NCBI GenBank assembly: GCA_001798135.1
Contig: MGRJ01000001.1
Coordinates: 1-39,870, forward strand
Length of the DNA: 39,870 nucleotides
DNA from: Deltaproteobacteria bacterium RIFCSPHIGHO2_02_FULL_40_28
GTDB taxonomy: Bacteria > UBA10199 > 2-12-FULL-40-28
Direction of reading: 5' to 3'
Position 1 is the first letter of the stretch. Every line of letters starts with the position of its first letter. Shown here in pieces: positions 24,701 to 32,426 of this stretch. The notes beneath the pieces are model-generated. The model saw only the letters and a list, made by a program, of their open reading frames with translations, did not search any database and had not been told where the DNA came from. The position numbers and the translations under genes were made by a program.

Positions 24701-25918
24701 TTAAGGAAGTTCGGCAAGAAAATTCGCCATTGAAATAACGTGGATTCTTTCATTTTTGTAATAGCGGTAAAAATTGGGTTTTTCGATGAGTTGAACCCCG
24801 ATAATTGAGGGCCATTTTTTGATGAAGTATTTTAAATTGGAGGCTGGTTCCAACTCGGAGTTTTTTACCTCCAACGCTAGCCAAGGCATATTGTCCTTGT
24901 TCAAGATAAAATCAACCTCTCGTTTTTCCTTGTCTTGATAGTAATGCAGCGAAAAATTTCCGTATCCCAACTGGTTCCAATAATCGATGGCTTTAAGCAG
25001 GTGGCTAGACGTAAAATTTTCCAAAAGCTTGCCTTGATTTTTTAGGAGTGACCAATCCCAGAGATATATTTTCGGTGTTTTTTTAATGGCGCGAGCTTGA
25101 TTTTTAGAGAAAGGCCGAATGGAATAGTGAAAAAAAACTTTTTCCAACTGTCCCAACCATGTTTTAATAGTTGGTTGACTTACTTCCAAATCTTCTGCAA
25201 GGCTTTTTAGGGAAAGTAAACTTCCCACTCTTTCTGGTAAAAGGGCAATCAATAGATCAATTTGGCTAAGTTCTTGAATGCGGGTTAAATCCCTTAAATC
25301 TTCGTGGACAATTTGATCTAACCTGCTTTTTTGCCACATCAGCAAATGCCTTGTGGTTTGTTTGCCATAGGGTTGTGGAAAACCGCTATAGCGAATGAGG
25401 TTTTGCTGAAGGTTTATCAAATTTTTTTCGGAGTGGACATTTGGATTTTTAAGAAACACTTTGAGTGAATGGGGGGTTTTTATTTTTTGGGGACTGTGTA
25501 ATTCACCAAGAGAATAGGGATGTAGGCGAAAATGAAAATATCGCCCCATGAGGCTGTCTCCCCCCCTTTTGTAGGTATCTAATTTAGCACTTCCTGTGAC
25601 GATGATGTAATTTTGTTTATGGTGAAGATCATAAAGGCCCTTGATTGCATTTTTCCAATGCGGGGCCTTGTGAATTTCATCGAGAATAAGACAGCCCTTT
25701 TCGGAAAGGGAAGACATAATTCTCGATGGAGATTTTGCCCACTTTTTACGGAAATCGAAGTCATCCCAATTACAATAAAGGTGGGAAGAGAATTTTTTGG
25801 CAAGATGAAGGGCCATCGTGGTTTTACCAACTTGACGTGGGCCACTGATGAAAGCCATTTTGTGGTCACCCAGGCAATCTTTTCGAATGGGAAATTCAAG
25901 ATAACGAGGGGTTTCCAT
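24701..25918 (-). CDS. AAA_14/DUF4143 ATPase (second of two)
   Basis: A 405-residue member of the same class, only distantly similar to its neighbour, so it is not a recent tandem duplicate. Walker A is GPRQVGKT (26-33), Walker B is GCLILDEIHKAPHW, and IVTGSAKLDTYKRGGDSLMGR follows. The C-terminus has EKREVDFILNKDNMPWLALEVKNS, a D...E.K nuclease-like pattern. A winged-helix-like part (LLSLKSLAEDLEVSQPTIKTWLGQL) lies in the middle. A perfect inverted repeat sits just upstream of the start codon. The next ATPase gene starts about 70 bases after its stop. Function unknown. Confidence 0.86.
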   Translation of the reverse strand: METPRYLEFPIRKDCLGDHKMAFISGPRQVGKTTMALHLAKKFSSHLYCNWDDFDFRKKWAKSPSRIMSSLSEKGCLILDEIHKAPHWKNAIKGLYDLHHKQNYIIVTGSAKLDTYKRGGDSLMGRYFHFRLHPYSLGELHSPQKIKTPHSLKVFLKNPNVHSEKNLINLQQNLIRYSGFPQPYGKQTTRHLLMWQKSRLDQIVHEDLRDLTRIQELSQIDLLIALLPERVGSLLSLKSLAEDLEVSQPTIKTWLGQLEKVFFHYSIRPFSKNQARAIKKTPKIYLWDWSLLKNQGKLLENFTSSHLLKAIDYWNQLGYGNFSLHYYQDKEKREVDFILNKDNMPWLALEVKNSELEPASNLKYFIKKWPSIIGVQLIEKPNFYRYYKNERIHVISMANFLAELP

Positions 25919-25921
25919 ATA

Positions 25922-25954
25922 TGACCAAAGTAAGCTATATATACACTTTGGTCA
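25922..25954. promoter_or_regulatory. Inverted repeat upstream of the second ATPase gene
   Basis: TGACCAAAGT (25922-25931) and ACTTTGGTCA (25945-25954) form a perfect 10-bp inverted repeat with a 13-base AT-rich spacer containing TATATATA. It lies between pfkA and the ATPase gene, immediately before the ATPase start. It looks like an operator or a promoter-embedded binding site; it could instead be a hairpin at the end of pfkA. Confidence 0.5.
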
Positions 25955-25967
25955 AGACTAAAATAAA

Positions 25968-27050
25968 CTATATATCCCCAAACGAAATACCTAATTCACG
26001 AGCGGTGGTGAGGATATCAGAATCTAAGGGCACAGTATTAACCCCTTTGATGGCTTTGCTGATAGGATAAGCACGCATTTGTGGGGGCATATAAGCTACC
26101 ATATTTCCAAATTTTTTCTGAGCTATCAATTCCACGGCATAGGTGCCAAACCGCAAAGAGAGAATGCGATCCATATGGGTTGGGCTTCCTGCTCTTTGCA
26201 AATGCCCTAAAACCACAGTGCGAGCTTCTTTCCCGCTTTGCTCTTCAATTTGCCAAGCAATTTTTTCTCCTAGGCCGCCGAGTCTTTTCTTTTTTCCAGC
26301 ACCTGTTTTTTGATAAAGCAGATTTCCACCTTTTGTTTTGGCTCCTTCTGCTGCAACCACAATTGAAAAATTAATTCCTGATTTTTCTCTTTCTTTTATT
26401 TTTTTCAAAATATTTTTAAGATCGTAATCAATTTCTGGAATTAAAATCACATCAGCTCCGCCTGCCAAACCCGAATACAAAGCAATCCAACCAGCATTTC
26501 TACCCATCACTTCAACAACCATAACGCGACTATGAGATTCTGCTGTGGTATGAAGCCTGCCGATGGCATCGGTTGCAACGGAGACCGCCGTATCAAAACC
26601 AAAAGTTTGAATAGTACCGCATAAATCGTTATCGATAGTTTTAGGAATAGCTACAAGGGGCATCCCCATTTCATGAAAACGGTGAGCAATGCGAAGCGAA
26701 CCATCACCTCCAATGACAATCAAGGCATCAGCTTTAAGCTCTTTGAAGCGATGGAGAATTTGTTTGGAAACATCGATGGTATGAGTTTTTCCATTCCTCG
26801 TTACCGGATGAGCAAAAGGGTGACCAAAATTTTTCGTACCCAAAATGGTGCCCCCCAAATGAGCAATGCCACGTACCTTTTCCCATGTGAGGGGGATTAA
26901 TCCCACGCGTCCTTTTTGGAGAAGCCCCTCATAACCATCTCTGATGCCTGTAATTTTCCACCCTTTTTTTAAAGCAGCTACGGTGGCGGCATGAATAACA
27001 GCATTAAGTCCGGCGGCGTCACCACCACCTGTATTTACCAAAAGATGCAT
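25968..27050 (-). CDS. pfkA: 6-phosphofructokinase
   Basis: Phosphorylates fructose 6-phosphate to fructose 1,6-bisphosphate. The 360-residue length is typical. N-terminal NTGGGDAAGLNAVI binds nucleotide. The donor signature is GGDGS with G117 (position 104 in E. coli numbering, glycine in ATP enzymes and aspartate in PPi enzymes) combined with AIPKTIDNDL with K137 (position 124, glycine in E. coli and lysine in PPi enzymes). This G/K pair matches the long group III enzymes, which are ATP-dependent in Streptomyces. The catalytic base is D140. MGRNAGWIALYSGLAGGAD and TVVLGHLQRAGSP are conserved. ATP use is the better guess but not proven. Confidence 0.93.
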   Translation of the reverse strand: MHLLVNTGGGDAAGLNAVIHAATVAALKKGWKITGIRDGYEGLLQKGRVGLIPLTWEKVRGIAHLGGTILGTKNFGHPFAHPVTRNGKTHTIDVSKQILHRFKELKADALIVIGGDGSLRIAHRFHEMGMPLVAIPKTIDNDLCGTIQTFGFDTAVSVATDAIGRLHTTAESHSRVMVVEVMGRNAGWIALYSGLAGGADVILIPEIDYDLKNILKKIKEREKSGINFSIVVAAEGAKTKGGNLLYQKTGAGKKKRLGGLGEKIAWQIEEQSGKEARTVVLGHLQRAGSPTHMDRILSLRFGTYAVELIAQKKFGNMVAYMPPQMRAYPISKAIKGVNTVPLDSDILTTARELGISFGDI

Positions 27051-27068
27051 AGAGTTTCTTATTTTCGA

Positions 27069-27371
27069 TTAACCGCCAACTAAGTGGGGAATTCTTTTTA
27101 ACATCTCTTCATAGACTTGAGAATCCCGCCGAATACCGATTTTAACCACTTTAACAATCACCTGTTGGTTCTGAATTGTATAAATAACCCGATAATCTTG
27201 AACTCGCAACCGCCAAAAACCTTTTAGGGAACCGGAGAGAGGTTTCCCAAACTGTTCAGGGGCTTTCACTAATTTTTTACGAATGGCTTTAATAATCAAC
27301 TGCTGATCGGAACGGGAAATTTGCTTAAAATCTTCTTTTTCAACAAGCGGATGGATTAAAATTTGCCACAT
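27069..27371 (-). CDS. RelE/ParE-family toxin
   Basis: A 100-residue RelE-superfamily protein. WQILIHPLVEKEDFKQI, then a two-helix part, then KPLSGSLKGFWRLRVQDYRVIYTI and VIVKVVKIGIRRDSQVYEEML. The sequence GFWRLRV.DYRVIY is the standard RelE/StbE hallmark, and the Arg/Tyr and C-terminal R-R-D-.VY residues fit an mRNA interferase; ParE-like gyrase poisoning cannot be excluded. It lies 19 bases upstream of pfkA on the same strand. The gene divergent from it, 165 bases away, is Phd-like, so the pair may be a split toxin-antitoxin system. Confidence 0.85.
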   Translation of the reverse strand: MWQILIHPLVEKEDFKQISRSDQQLIIKAIRKKLVKAPEQFGKPLSGSLKGFWRLRVQDYRVIYTIQNQQVIVKVVKIGIRRDSQVYEEMLKRIPHLVGG

Positions 27372-27443
27372 AATGAATTTCTATAAGTACTTAAATTAAT
27401 TCAATTTTATTAAACTGTCAATTTATTTATAAAATAAAGTAAT

Positions 27444-27536
27444 ATTTGTATTACTATTTGTATTGTTAATTTAGTCTATATTGTTTACAATGATACCAAT
27501 TATGACATTTGACTCTTTGGATGTCATTGGTATCAT
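27444..27536. promoter_or_regulatory. Large inverted repeat and direct repeats between the toxin and antitoxin
   Basis: ATGATACCA (27490-27498) and ATGACAT (27502-27508) on the left pair with ATGTCAT (27521-27527) and TGGTATCAT (27528-27536) on the right, with a three-base bulge. The repeat ends exactly where the antitoxin ATG begins. Upstream, ATTTGTATT occurs twice, at 27444-27452 and 27456-27464, with a 12-bp period, and TATATT (27477-27482) may be a -10. This is a probable operator of the Phd-like protein, or an RNA hairpin over its start. Confidence 0.6.
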
Positions 27537-27824
27537 ATGTATCACTTCGACCAACCAGCTACCTTAGTAGGTGTATCCGAGCTGAGAACTCAGCTTGATA
27601 AGGTTTTGAAACTCGCAAAAGAATCCCGAGTTTTTTTGGGGAAAAGACAAAAACCAGTAGCTGTTTTAGTCCCTATAAAAGAATTCCAAGAAATGGAAGA
27701 GTTTTTGGACCAAATTGAAGACACAGTACTCGGTTACATAGCCCAAGAAAGAAACAAAAAAACTTCTTTAAAAGACTATATTCCCCTTAGTGAGATGGAA
27801 AAGCGGGTTGGTTTAAAAAGATAA
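27537..27824 (+). CDS. Phd/YefM-family antitoxin-like protein
   Basis: A 95-residue protein with the Phd/YefM beginning: VGVSELRTQLDKVLKLAKESRVFLGKR and KPVAVLVPIKEFQEMEEFLDQIED. The N-terminal half is the DNA-binding dimer; the C-terminal half (LSEMEKRVGLKR region) would wrap the toxin. Antitoxins normally share an operon with the toxin; here it is divergent from the RelE-like gene, so partnership is plausible but not certain. No Shine-Dalgarno site precedes the ATG and an inverted repeat abuts it. It converges with nuoI. Confidence 0.8.
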   Translation: MYHFDQPATLVGVSELRTQLDKVLKLAKESRVFLGKRQKPVAVLVPIKEFQEMEEFLDQIEDTVLGYIAQERNKKTSLKDYIPLSEMEKRVGLKR

Positions 27825-27829
27825 TCACC

Positions 27830-28345
27830 TCAATAAATCCCTTCAGAGATGGGGTTTTTACCCTTGGGATGATTGGCTTTAAGGTAATTAATATTTTTAA
27901 TAAAAGCTTCTCTGGTATATTCGGCAGAAACTAATTTTTCGGTATCCATTCGGATGGCATCACAAGGACAGGCTTCAACACAATAGCCACAATAGATACA
28001 ACGCAAAAGATCGATGGTGAATTTTTCGGGATATTTTTCTTTGTTGGGTGTTTCACCTTCAGCGGCTTCAATGTGAATGCATTTAGCAGGACACACAGTA
28101 GCACATAACATGCAAGCTGTGCAACGAATGCTTTTGTCTTCTCTAAGCATTAAACGATGTTCTGAACGATAAGTGGCAGGAATGGCTTTTTTTTCTTCGG
28201 GAAATTGATACGTCATGATTCCCGATGGTTTTAAAAGATTACGAATCAAATGATGAAGCGTAATCATCAAACCTTTAAAAACCTCCAAAATATAAAGATT
28301 TTCAATGAAGGTTAACTTTTTCTTTTTAAGAACAATGATAGCCAT
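27830..28345 (-). CDS. nuoI: NADH-quinone oxidoreductase subunit I (2x[4Fe-4S])
   Basis: NuoI carries the N6a and N6b clusters that pass electrons toward quinone in complex I. About 171 residues from M8, preferred over the ATG at 28366. The segment LEVFKGLMITLHHLIRNLL is the NuoI amphipathic N-terminal helix. Two ferredoxin-like motifs, CTACMLCATVCPAKC and CIYCGYCVEACPCDA, hold the eight ligands. The YRSEHRLM block is NuoI-typical. No other nuo gene is in the window, so it is separated from the rest of complex I or belongs to a related hydrogenase-type complex. The intergenic region on its 5' side holds a REP-like tail. Confidence 0.88.
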   Translation of the reverse strand: MAIIVLKKKKLTFIENLYILEVFKGLMITLHHLIRNLLKPSGIMTYQFPEEKKAIPATYRSEHRLMLREDKSIRCTACMLCATVCPAKCIHIEAAEGETPNKEKYPEKFTIDLLRCIYCGYCVEACPCDAIRMDTEKLVSAEYTREAFIKNINYLKANHPKGKNPISEGIY

Positions 28346-28369
28346 GCAACAGATATAATGAATCACAAC

Positions 28370-28444
28370 GACGTGGGCAAGGAGGATTTTATTCTACAAG
28401 ACTTCATCGCAATGACAATTCGCTGCCGGGTTTTAGGCACCATC
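28370..28444. repeat. Short REP-like remnant between nuoI and nadA
   Basis: The text ACTTCATCGCAATGACAATTCG resembles a class of intergenic repeats ('cttcatcgcaatgacaa') seen in many bacterial genomes, split here as ACTTCATCGCAATGAC then AATTCG. There is no second copy in the window, so it is a pattern-based guess. Confidence 0.25.
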
Positions 28445-29365
28445 TTACGCTTGAGTCATTTCAATCATCCGATCAATAGGTATTTTTGCTTTTTGAAGCA
28501 TGTGAGGTTCAATTGTAATTTCTGGAGTTTCTTGTTCTAAACACGTCAACAATTTTTCTAGAGTATTAAGCTTCATATGAGGGCAGTGATTACAAGCACA
28601 GCCTTCTAAATTGGGTCCCATGATGAATTCTTTTTTGGGAGAAGCTTTTTGCATTTGATGAGCAATTCCTGATTCAGTTAAAACAATAAATTTATTTTTA
28701 GGAGATGTTTTAGTGTATTCCAACAATTGACTCGTAGAACCAATAAACTCTGCTAGGTTAAGCAAAGTTTCATCACACTCGGGATGGGCAATAATGGCAG
28801 CAGTAGGATGTTGACTCGTAAGATGATAAAGTTCTTTGAGCGAAAAAGACATATGTACAAAACAACTTCCAGGAAAAAGTTCTAAAGGTCTTCCCAATTT
28901 TTTTTGAATAAAGCGTCCTAAATGTTGATCTGGTCCAAAAACAAAAGTGCGATTTTTAGGAACTTGATTTGCAATTTTTACAGCATTGGATGAAGTGCAA
29001 ATCACATCACTCATAGTTTTAATAACAAGATTCGAATTGATGTAGGTCATCACAAAAGCTCCAGGATATTTAGAAAGAAAGTAAGAAAAAACTTCTGGAG
29101 TGCAAGAATCAGCGAGGGAACATCCTGCATTTAAATCTGGAAGAAGAACTTTCTTACCTGGATTTATTACTTTAATGGTTTCGGCCATAAACTTAACTCC
29201 ACACACAACAATCAAAGGGTTGTCTTGTTTTTTTGCAAACAGAGCCATGCCATAACTATCGCCTACGTAGTCTGCCAAATCTTGGAGCTCAGATTCTTGG
29301 TAATAATGGGCAATCAGTGTTACTTTTTTTTCTTTTTTAATTTTTTTAATTTTTTGTAATAACAT
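28445..29365 (-). CDS. nadA: Quinolinate synthase
   Basis: NadA condenses iminoaspartate with dihydroxyacetone phosphate to quinolinate, using a [4Fe-4S] cluster, in de novo NAD synthesis. The start MLLQKIKKIKKEKKVTLIAH is 13 bases after the tatC stop; the longer frame starting at 29476 reads through a repeat and is rejected. About 306 residues, like the short thermophile-type NadA. Features are AHYYQESELQDLADYVGDS, the cysteine regions CGVKFMAE, PECDE and EGCACNHCPHMKLN, and LTESGIAHQMQ. No nadB or nadC is nearby. No ribosome-binding site is clear, suggesting coupling to tatC. Confidence 0.93.
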   Translation of the reverse strand: MLLQKIKKIKKEKKVTLIAHYYQESELQDLADYVGDSYGMALFAKKQDNPLIVVCGVKFMAETIKVINPGKKVLLPDLNAGCSLADSCTPEVFSYFLSKYPGAFVMTYINSNLVIKTMSDVICTSSNAVKIANQVPKNRTFVFGPDQHLGRFIQKKLGRPLELFPGSCFVHMSFSLKELYHLTSQHPTAAIIAHPECDETLLNLAEFIGSTSQLLEYTKTSPKNKFIVLTESGIAHQMQKASPKKEFIMGPNLEGCACNHCPHMKLNTLEKLLTCLEQETPEITIEPHMLQKAKIPIDRMIEMTQA

Positions 29366-29378
29366 GGGATTAATAAAT

Positions 29379-30161
29379 TTATTCTGTAGGGCCGCTGCTG
29401 TCCCGAAAGGACCCCTTCGGGGCTGCGCCCCTACTTTTCTTTTCCAAAATCCAAAGACTGAAAACACCCAATTCAAAAAGAATCCAAAGGGGAATAGCCA
29501 GCAAACATTGGGAAATAATATCAGGTCCGGGAGTTAAAATAGCAGCTGCAATAAATAAAATAACGATAATCATCCGACGCAGAGAAGCAATTTTAGCATG
29601 CTTTAAAATACCAATTTTTCCCAAAATAAAAATCAATAAGGGTAACTCGAAAGAAAATCCAAAAGCCAAAAGCATGGTTACTGCAATACTAAAATAATTA
29701 TCCATGCGAGGAAGAAGAGTAATGCCGGTTCCTTCTAAAATTATTTGGATAGAGGCAAACAGGGCGGGAAACACAAAAGAGTAACCAAAAAAAGCCCCTC
29801 CTGTAAAAAAAAGGCCGGCAATTAAGGAGAGGGGTAGAATGAGTTTTTTTTCATGGGGCTTTAAAGCAGGCAAAATAAAACTCAGAATTTGGTAAATAAT
29901 AAGAGGGAGTGAGGTTAAAAAACCAAAGGTAAAGGCCACTTTAAAATAAGTGATGTAGGATTCAAAGGGGCTGGTGACAATAAAAGAACTTCCTTCTTGT
30001 AAATAAGGAAGGAGGGGAAGTGATAACCAATGGTAGAGCCGTTTAGCAAAAAACAGGCTAATAATACTGGCAATGCCCAAGGCAGCAAAGGAATAGAGGA
30101 GTCGTTTTCTCAGCTCGGTTAAGTGGGCTACTACTCCGGTTGTTTGGGTTTTGGTTCGCAT
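29379..30161 (-). CDS. tatC: Sec-independent protein translocase TatC
   Basis: TatC is the receptor of the twin-arginine pathway for folded cargo. The 260-residue protein has six hydrophobic segments after the conserved cytoplasmic VVAHLTELRKRLLYSF, and the conserved FEL...I FILGKIGIL and LAFGFSFELPLLIF, ILTPGPDIISQ blocks. The last 18 codons (RGAAPKGSFRDSSGPTE plus S) are unlike other TatC tails and are encoded by a GC-rich repeat (29386-29433). Its start overlaps the tatB 3' end by 31 bases. nadA follows 13 bases later. Confidence 0.95.
   Translation of the reverse strand: MRTKTQTTGVVAHLTELRKRLLYSFAALGIASIISLFFAKRLYHWLSLPLLPYLQEGSSFIVTSPFESYITYFKVAFTFGFLTSLPLIIYQILSFILPALKPHEKKLILPLSLIAGLFFTGGAFFGYSFVFPALFASIQIILEGTGITLLPRMDNYFSIAVTMLLAFGFSFELPLLIFILGKIGILKHAKIASLRRMIIVILFIAAAILTPGPDIISQCLLAIPLWILFELGVFSLWILEKKSRGAAPKGSFRDSSGPTE
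29386..29433. repeat. GC-rich three-hairpin repeat inside the tatC 3' end
   Basis: GTAGGGCCGC (29386 onward) pairs with GCGCCCCTAC (to 29433), with one mismatch. Inside are GTCCCGAAAGGAC and CCCCTTCGGGG, the latter with a C(TTCG)G tetraloop. The layout is a three-way junction of REP type. It is distinctly more GC-rich than the surrounding gene and encodes the last residues of TatC before its TAA. Confidence 0.6.
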
Positions 30162-30373
30162 TTTTTTTCTTCGTCTAAAAGATCTAAAGTAGCAGAGGAT
30201 TTTACTTCATTAAGCCCCGATTTAAGTCCGTCTTCTACTTGGCGCCAGCCTTGTTTTAATTGGGCAAAGAAACGCCCAAACTTGATGGCCACTTCAGGGA
30301 GTTTATCTGGTGGAACCAAAAGGATGGCGATAAGGCCTATTAAAATCAATTCACCTGAGCCCATGTTAAACAT
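30131..30373 (-). CDS. tatB: Sec-independent protein translocase TatB-like
   Basis: The start MFNMGSGELILIGLIAILLV matches TatB-type N-termini (MFDIGF.ELLL) with a short hinge, then PPDKLPEVAIKFGRFFAQL and an amphipathic helix. About 80 residues, shorter than typical TatB, so TatA is possible; the MF(D/N) start and the adjacent tatC favour TatB. The longer frame beginning at 30505 reads through a repeat and is rejected. The gene overlaps tatC by 31 bases. A second Tat A/B gene must lie elsewhere if TatABC is complete. Confidence 0.85.
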   Translation of the reverse strand: MFNMGSGELILIGLIAILLVPPDKLPEVAIKFGRFFAQLKQGWRQVEDGLKSGLNEVKSSATLDLLDEEKKCEPKPKQPE

Positions 30374-30430
30374 ATAAACACCATAGCTAATTGGAGGATG
30401 GGATTCAACAACCGCTTTTGTGTAGGTTGC

Positions 30431-30521
30431 CAGGGGGGAATATTTCTTTCGTCCCTGCGGAACTCCTCGCCCTGAAGGCTCGTCAGACAGTCCTCGGTTC
30501 CTCAAGAAACACTCCCCCCTG
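30431..30521. repeat. Palindromic element with conserved core, copy 2
   Basis: The outer arms CAGGGGGGAATATTTCTT (30431-30448) and AAGAAACACTCCCCCCTG (30504-30521) pair as 9 plus 6 bases with a three-base mismatch. The core, from CCTGCGG at 30454 to about 30496, equals that of the copy at 11867-11910 with two changes. The arms share no sequence with those of copy 1. It lies between the CDF gene and tatB. Confidence 0.75.
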
Positions 30522-30564
30522 TCTCCTCGCAGATATTAGAATGCCCCGCCTTTTGCTGCTCTGA

Positions 30565-31428
30565 TTATTTTGGATACGCAGGTTCGGTATGGATGAGCAC
30601 ATCCACCACCAATGGAAATTCTTTTTTAATGGTTTCAATCACCTTGTGAGTTAGGCGGTGTGCGGTATCTAAAGTCATTTGAGGATCAACCTGAATATGT
30701 AAATCAACAAAAATTCCAGCACCAGAACCTCGGCTTCGAATTTTATGGCATGAACGCATACCCGTCACACTCATCACAATGGAACGAATATGGTCTGGAT
30801 TTAAACTTTGTGTATCTAAAAGCACATGAATACTTCGATTTAAAATGGAATAGGCCACAAAACCAATCACGATTACAATTCCACAGGCAATGATGATATC
30901 CAAAAAAACAAGATGCAATAAAATGGCGACAAACGAAATGAGTACAGAAAGAGAAATAAAAAAATCGGAACGTGTGTGTATTGCATCAGCTAAAAGAAAA
31001 TCACTTTGCAATTCTTTCCCTTTCTTTTTTTCAAAAGAACTCACCCACAGATTAACCACCATAGTAAAAATCATGACGATAAAATTATTAACCGAAATGA
31101 TGGGCACCACAGGATGATTGAACCTATCAATAGCCCCATTAATAATTTCATAGCCTGCTGCAAATAAGAGAAGTGCAACTCCCATGGTAGCTAAAGTTTC
31201 AATTTTTTGATGACCATAGGGGTGATCAGCATCAGGAGGTTTGATGGCCAGTTTTAAACTGATAAATCCAATGACATTAGAAGCTGAATCAAAAAGAGAA
31301 TGAAAGCCATCGGCTTCCAAGCTTAAAGAATGGGAAAAATACCCGTAAATTAACTTAAGACAGGCTACCATTAAATTAAGCCCCAGGGTAATCCATAAAA
31401 CCTGGGCTATTTTTTGATTTCGATACAT
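30565..31428 (-). CDS. Cation diffusion facilitator, zinc-type signature
   Basis: A CDF-family proton/metal antiporter that exports divalent metal from the cytoplasm. The 287-residue protein has six membrane segments and a C-terminal cytoplasmic domain (about 205-285: RSIVMSVTGMRSCHKIRSRG, FVDLHIQVDPQ, VDVLIHTEP). The transport-site residues are H43/D47 (DGFHSLFDSA) and H151/D155 (IHTRSD), a HD-HD site usually associated with zinc, unlike the DD-HD of E. coli FieF. HPYGHQKIETLA is the family signature. Single gene, no regulator adjacent. Confidence 0.92.
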   Translation of the reverse strand: MYRNQKIAQVLWITLGLNLMVACLKLIYGYFSHSLSLEADGFHSLFDSASNVIGFISLKLAIKPPDADHPYGHQKIETLATMGVALLLFAAGYEIINGAIDRFNHPVVPIISVNNFIVMIFTMVVNLWVSSFEKKKGKELQSDFLLADAIHTRSDFFISLSVLISFVAILLHLVFLDIIIACGIVIVIGFVAYSILNRSIHVLLDTQSLNPDHIRSIVMSVTGMRSCHKIRSRGSGAGIFVDLHIQVDPQMTLDTAHRLTHKVIETIKKEFPLVVDVLIHTEPAYPK

Positions 31429-31477
31429 GCCTAAAAATTAGCATGCCTTTAGAGGAGTGTCGAGGTAGAATAGAAAG

Positions 31478-32395
31478 ATGACCAAGGATTATTACAAAAC
31501 TTTAGGTGTTGAAAAGGGAACTAGTATCGAAGATATTCGCAAAGCTTTTAAAAAACTAGCGCGGAAATACCACCCTGATGTTAATCCTAACGATAAAAAG
31601 GCCGAGGAAAAATTTAAGGAACTTGCTGAGGCCTATGATATTTTATCTGATGCTAAAAAAAGAAAACAGTACGATCGTTTTGGCTCTTCTAGTTTTAAAG
31701 GTGGTCCTAGTTCTTATACTTACCAATATACTCCGAGTGGAGAAGCTAATTTTGATTTAGGGGATATTTTTGGGGATATTTTTGGAGGTATGGGTGGGGG
31801 GGTTAGATCACGTAAAACAAGAAGAAACTATGGAACTGACTTTAGTGGGTTTCCTGAAAAAGGGAAGGATTTACATTTTACCATTAGTCTTGGATTTATT
31901 GAAGCTGCTAAGGGTTGTGAAAAAACAATTCGGCTTTCCAACGAAACAGCTTTTAAAGTAAAAATTCCAGAAGGAGTTGAAACTGGCGCTAGAATCCGCT
32001 TGAGTGGCAAGGGGGAACCAGGAATTAATGGGGGAGGGCCAGGGGATCTCTATATTGAACCCAGGGTAGAACCCCACCATTTTTTTAGGAAAGTTGGTTC
32101 TCATATTGAACTCGATGTTCCTATCACTATCGAAGAGGCTTTGGAGGGAAGTAAGATTAAAGTACCTACTCTGGATGGGCCAGTGGAACTTACACTTCAA
32201 CCTGGGTCTCAAAGCGGCCAGCGATTAAGATTAAAGGGGAAGGGCATCACCAATCTTCAAACAAAAATGAAGGGTGATCAGTATCTTATTCTTCAGATTT
32301 ACATTCCGCCTAAATTAGATGGCAAAACCATCTATCAAATTAAAATGCTTTTAAAAGATAAATTGAGTGATCCCCGCAAGAAATTTTGGGAATGA
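31478..32395 (+). CDS. DnaJ-class co-chaperone, CbpA-like (no zinc finger)
   Basis: A J-domain protein (residues about 3-66, [22 protein letters not shown] at 32-34) followed by a Gly/Phe region (about 75-110) and two C-terminal beta domains ([20 protein letters not shown] and [19 protein letters not shown]). No cysteine zinc finger is present, so it is of the CbpA class rather than true DnaJ. It stimulates DnaK ATPase and delivers clients. 305 residues. The 3' end of the next frame overlaps, but a start at 32427 for the next gene leaves a gap of 31 bases. Confidence 0.93.
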   Translation: MTKDYYKTLGVEKGTSIEDIRKAFKKLARKYHPDVNPNDKKAEEKFKELAEAYDILSDAKKRKQYDRFGSSSFKGGPSSYTYQYTPSGEANFDLGDIFGDIFGGMGGGVRSRKTRRNYGTDFSGFPEKGKDLHFTISLGFIEAAKGCEKTIRLSNETAFKVKIPEGVETGARIRLSGKGEPGINGGGPGDLYIEPRVEPHHFFRKVGSHIELDVPITIEEALEGSKIKVPTLDGPVELTLQPGSQSGQRLRLKGKGITNLQTKMKGDQYLILQIYIPPKLDGKTIYQIKMLLKDKLSDPRKKFWE

Positions 32396-32426
32396 CAGCT
32401 TGGTTTCTTTTTGGCAGAAGAGAGAA

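Noticed and set aside
29366-29476. Longer nadA N-terminus
   Set aside because: It is translated from the GC-rich repeat and overlaps tatC; the family start is the ATG at 29365.
30374-30505. Longer tatB N-terminus
   Set aside because: It is translated from the palindromic repeat; the TatB signature MFNMGSGEL starts at 30373.
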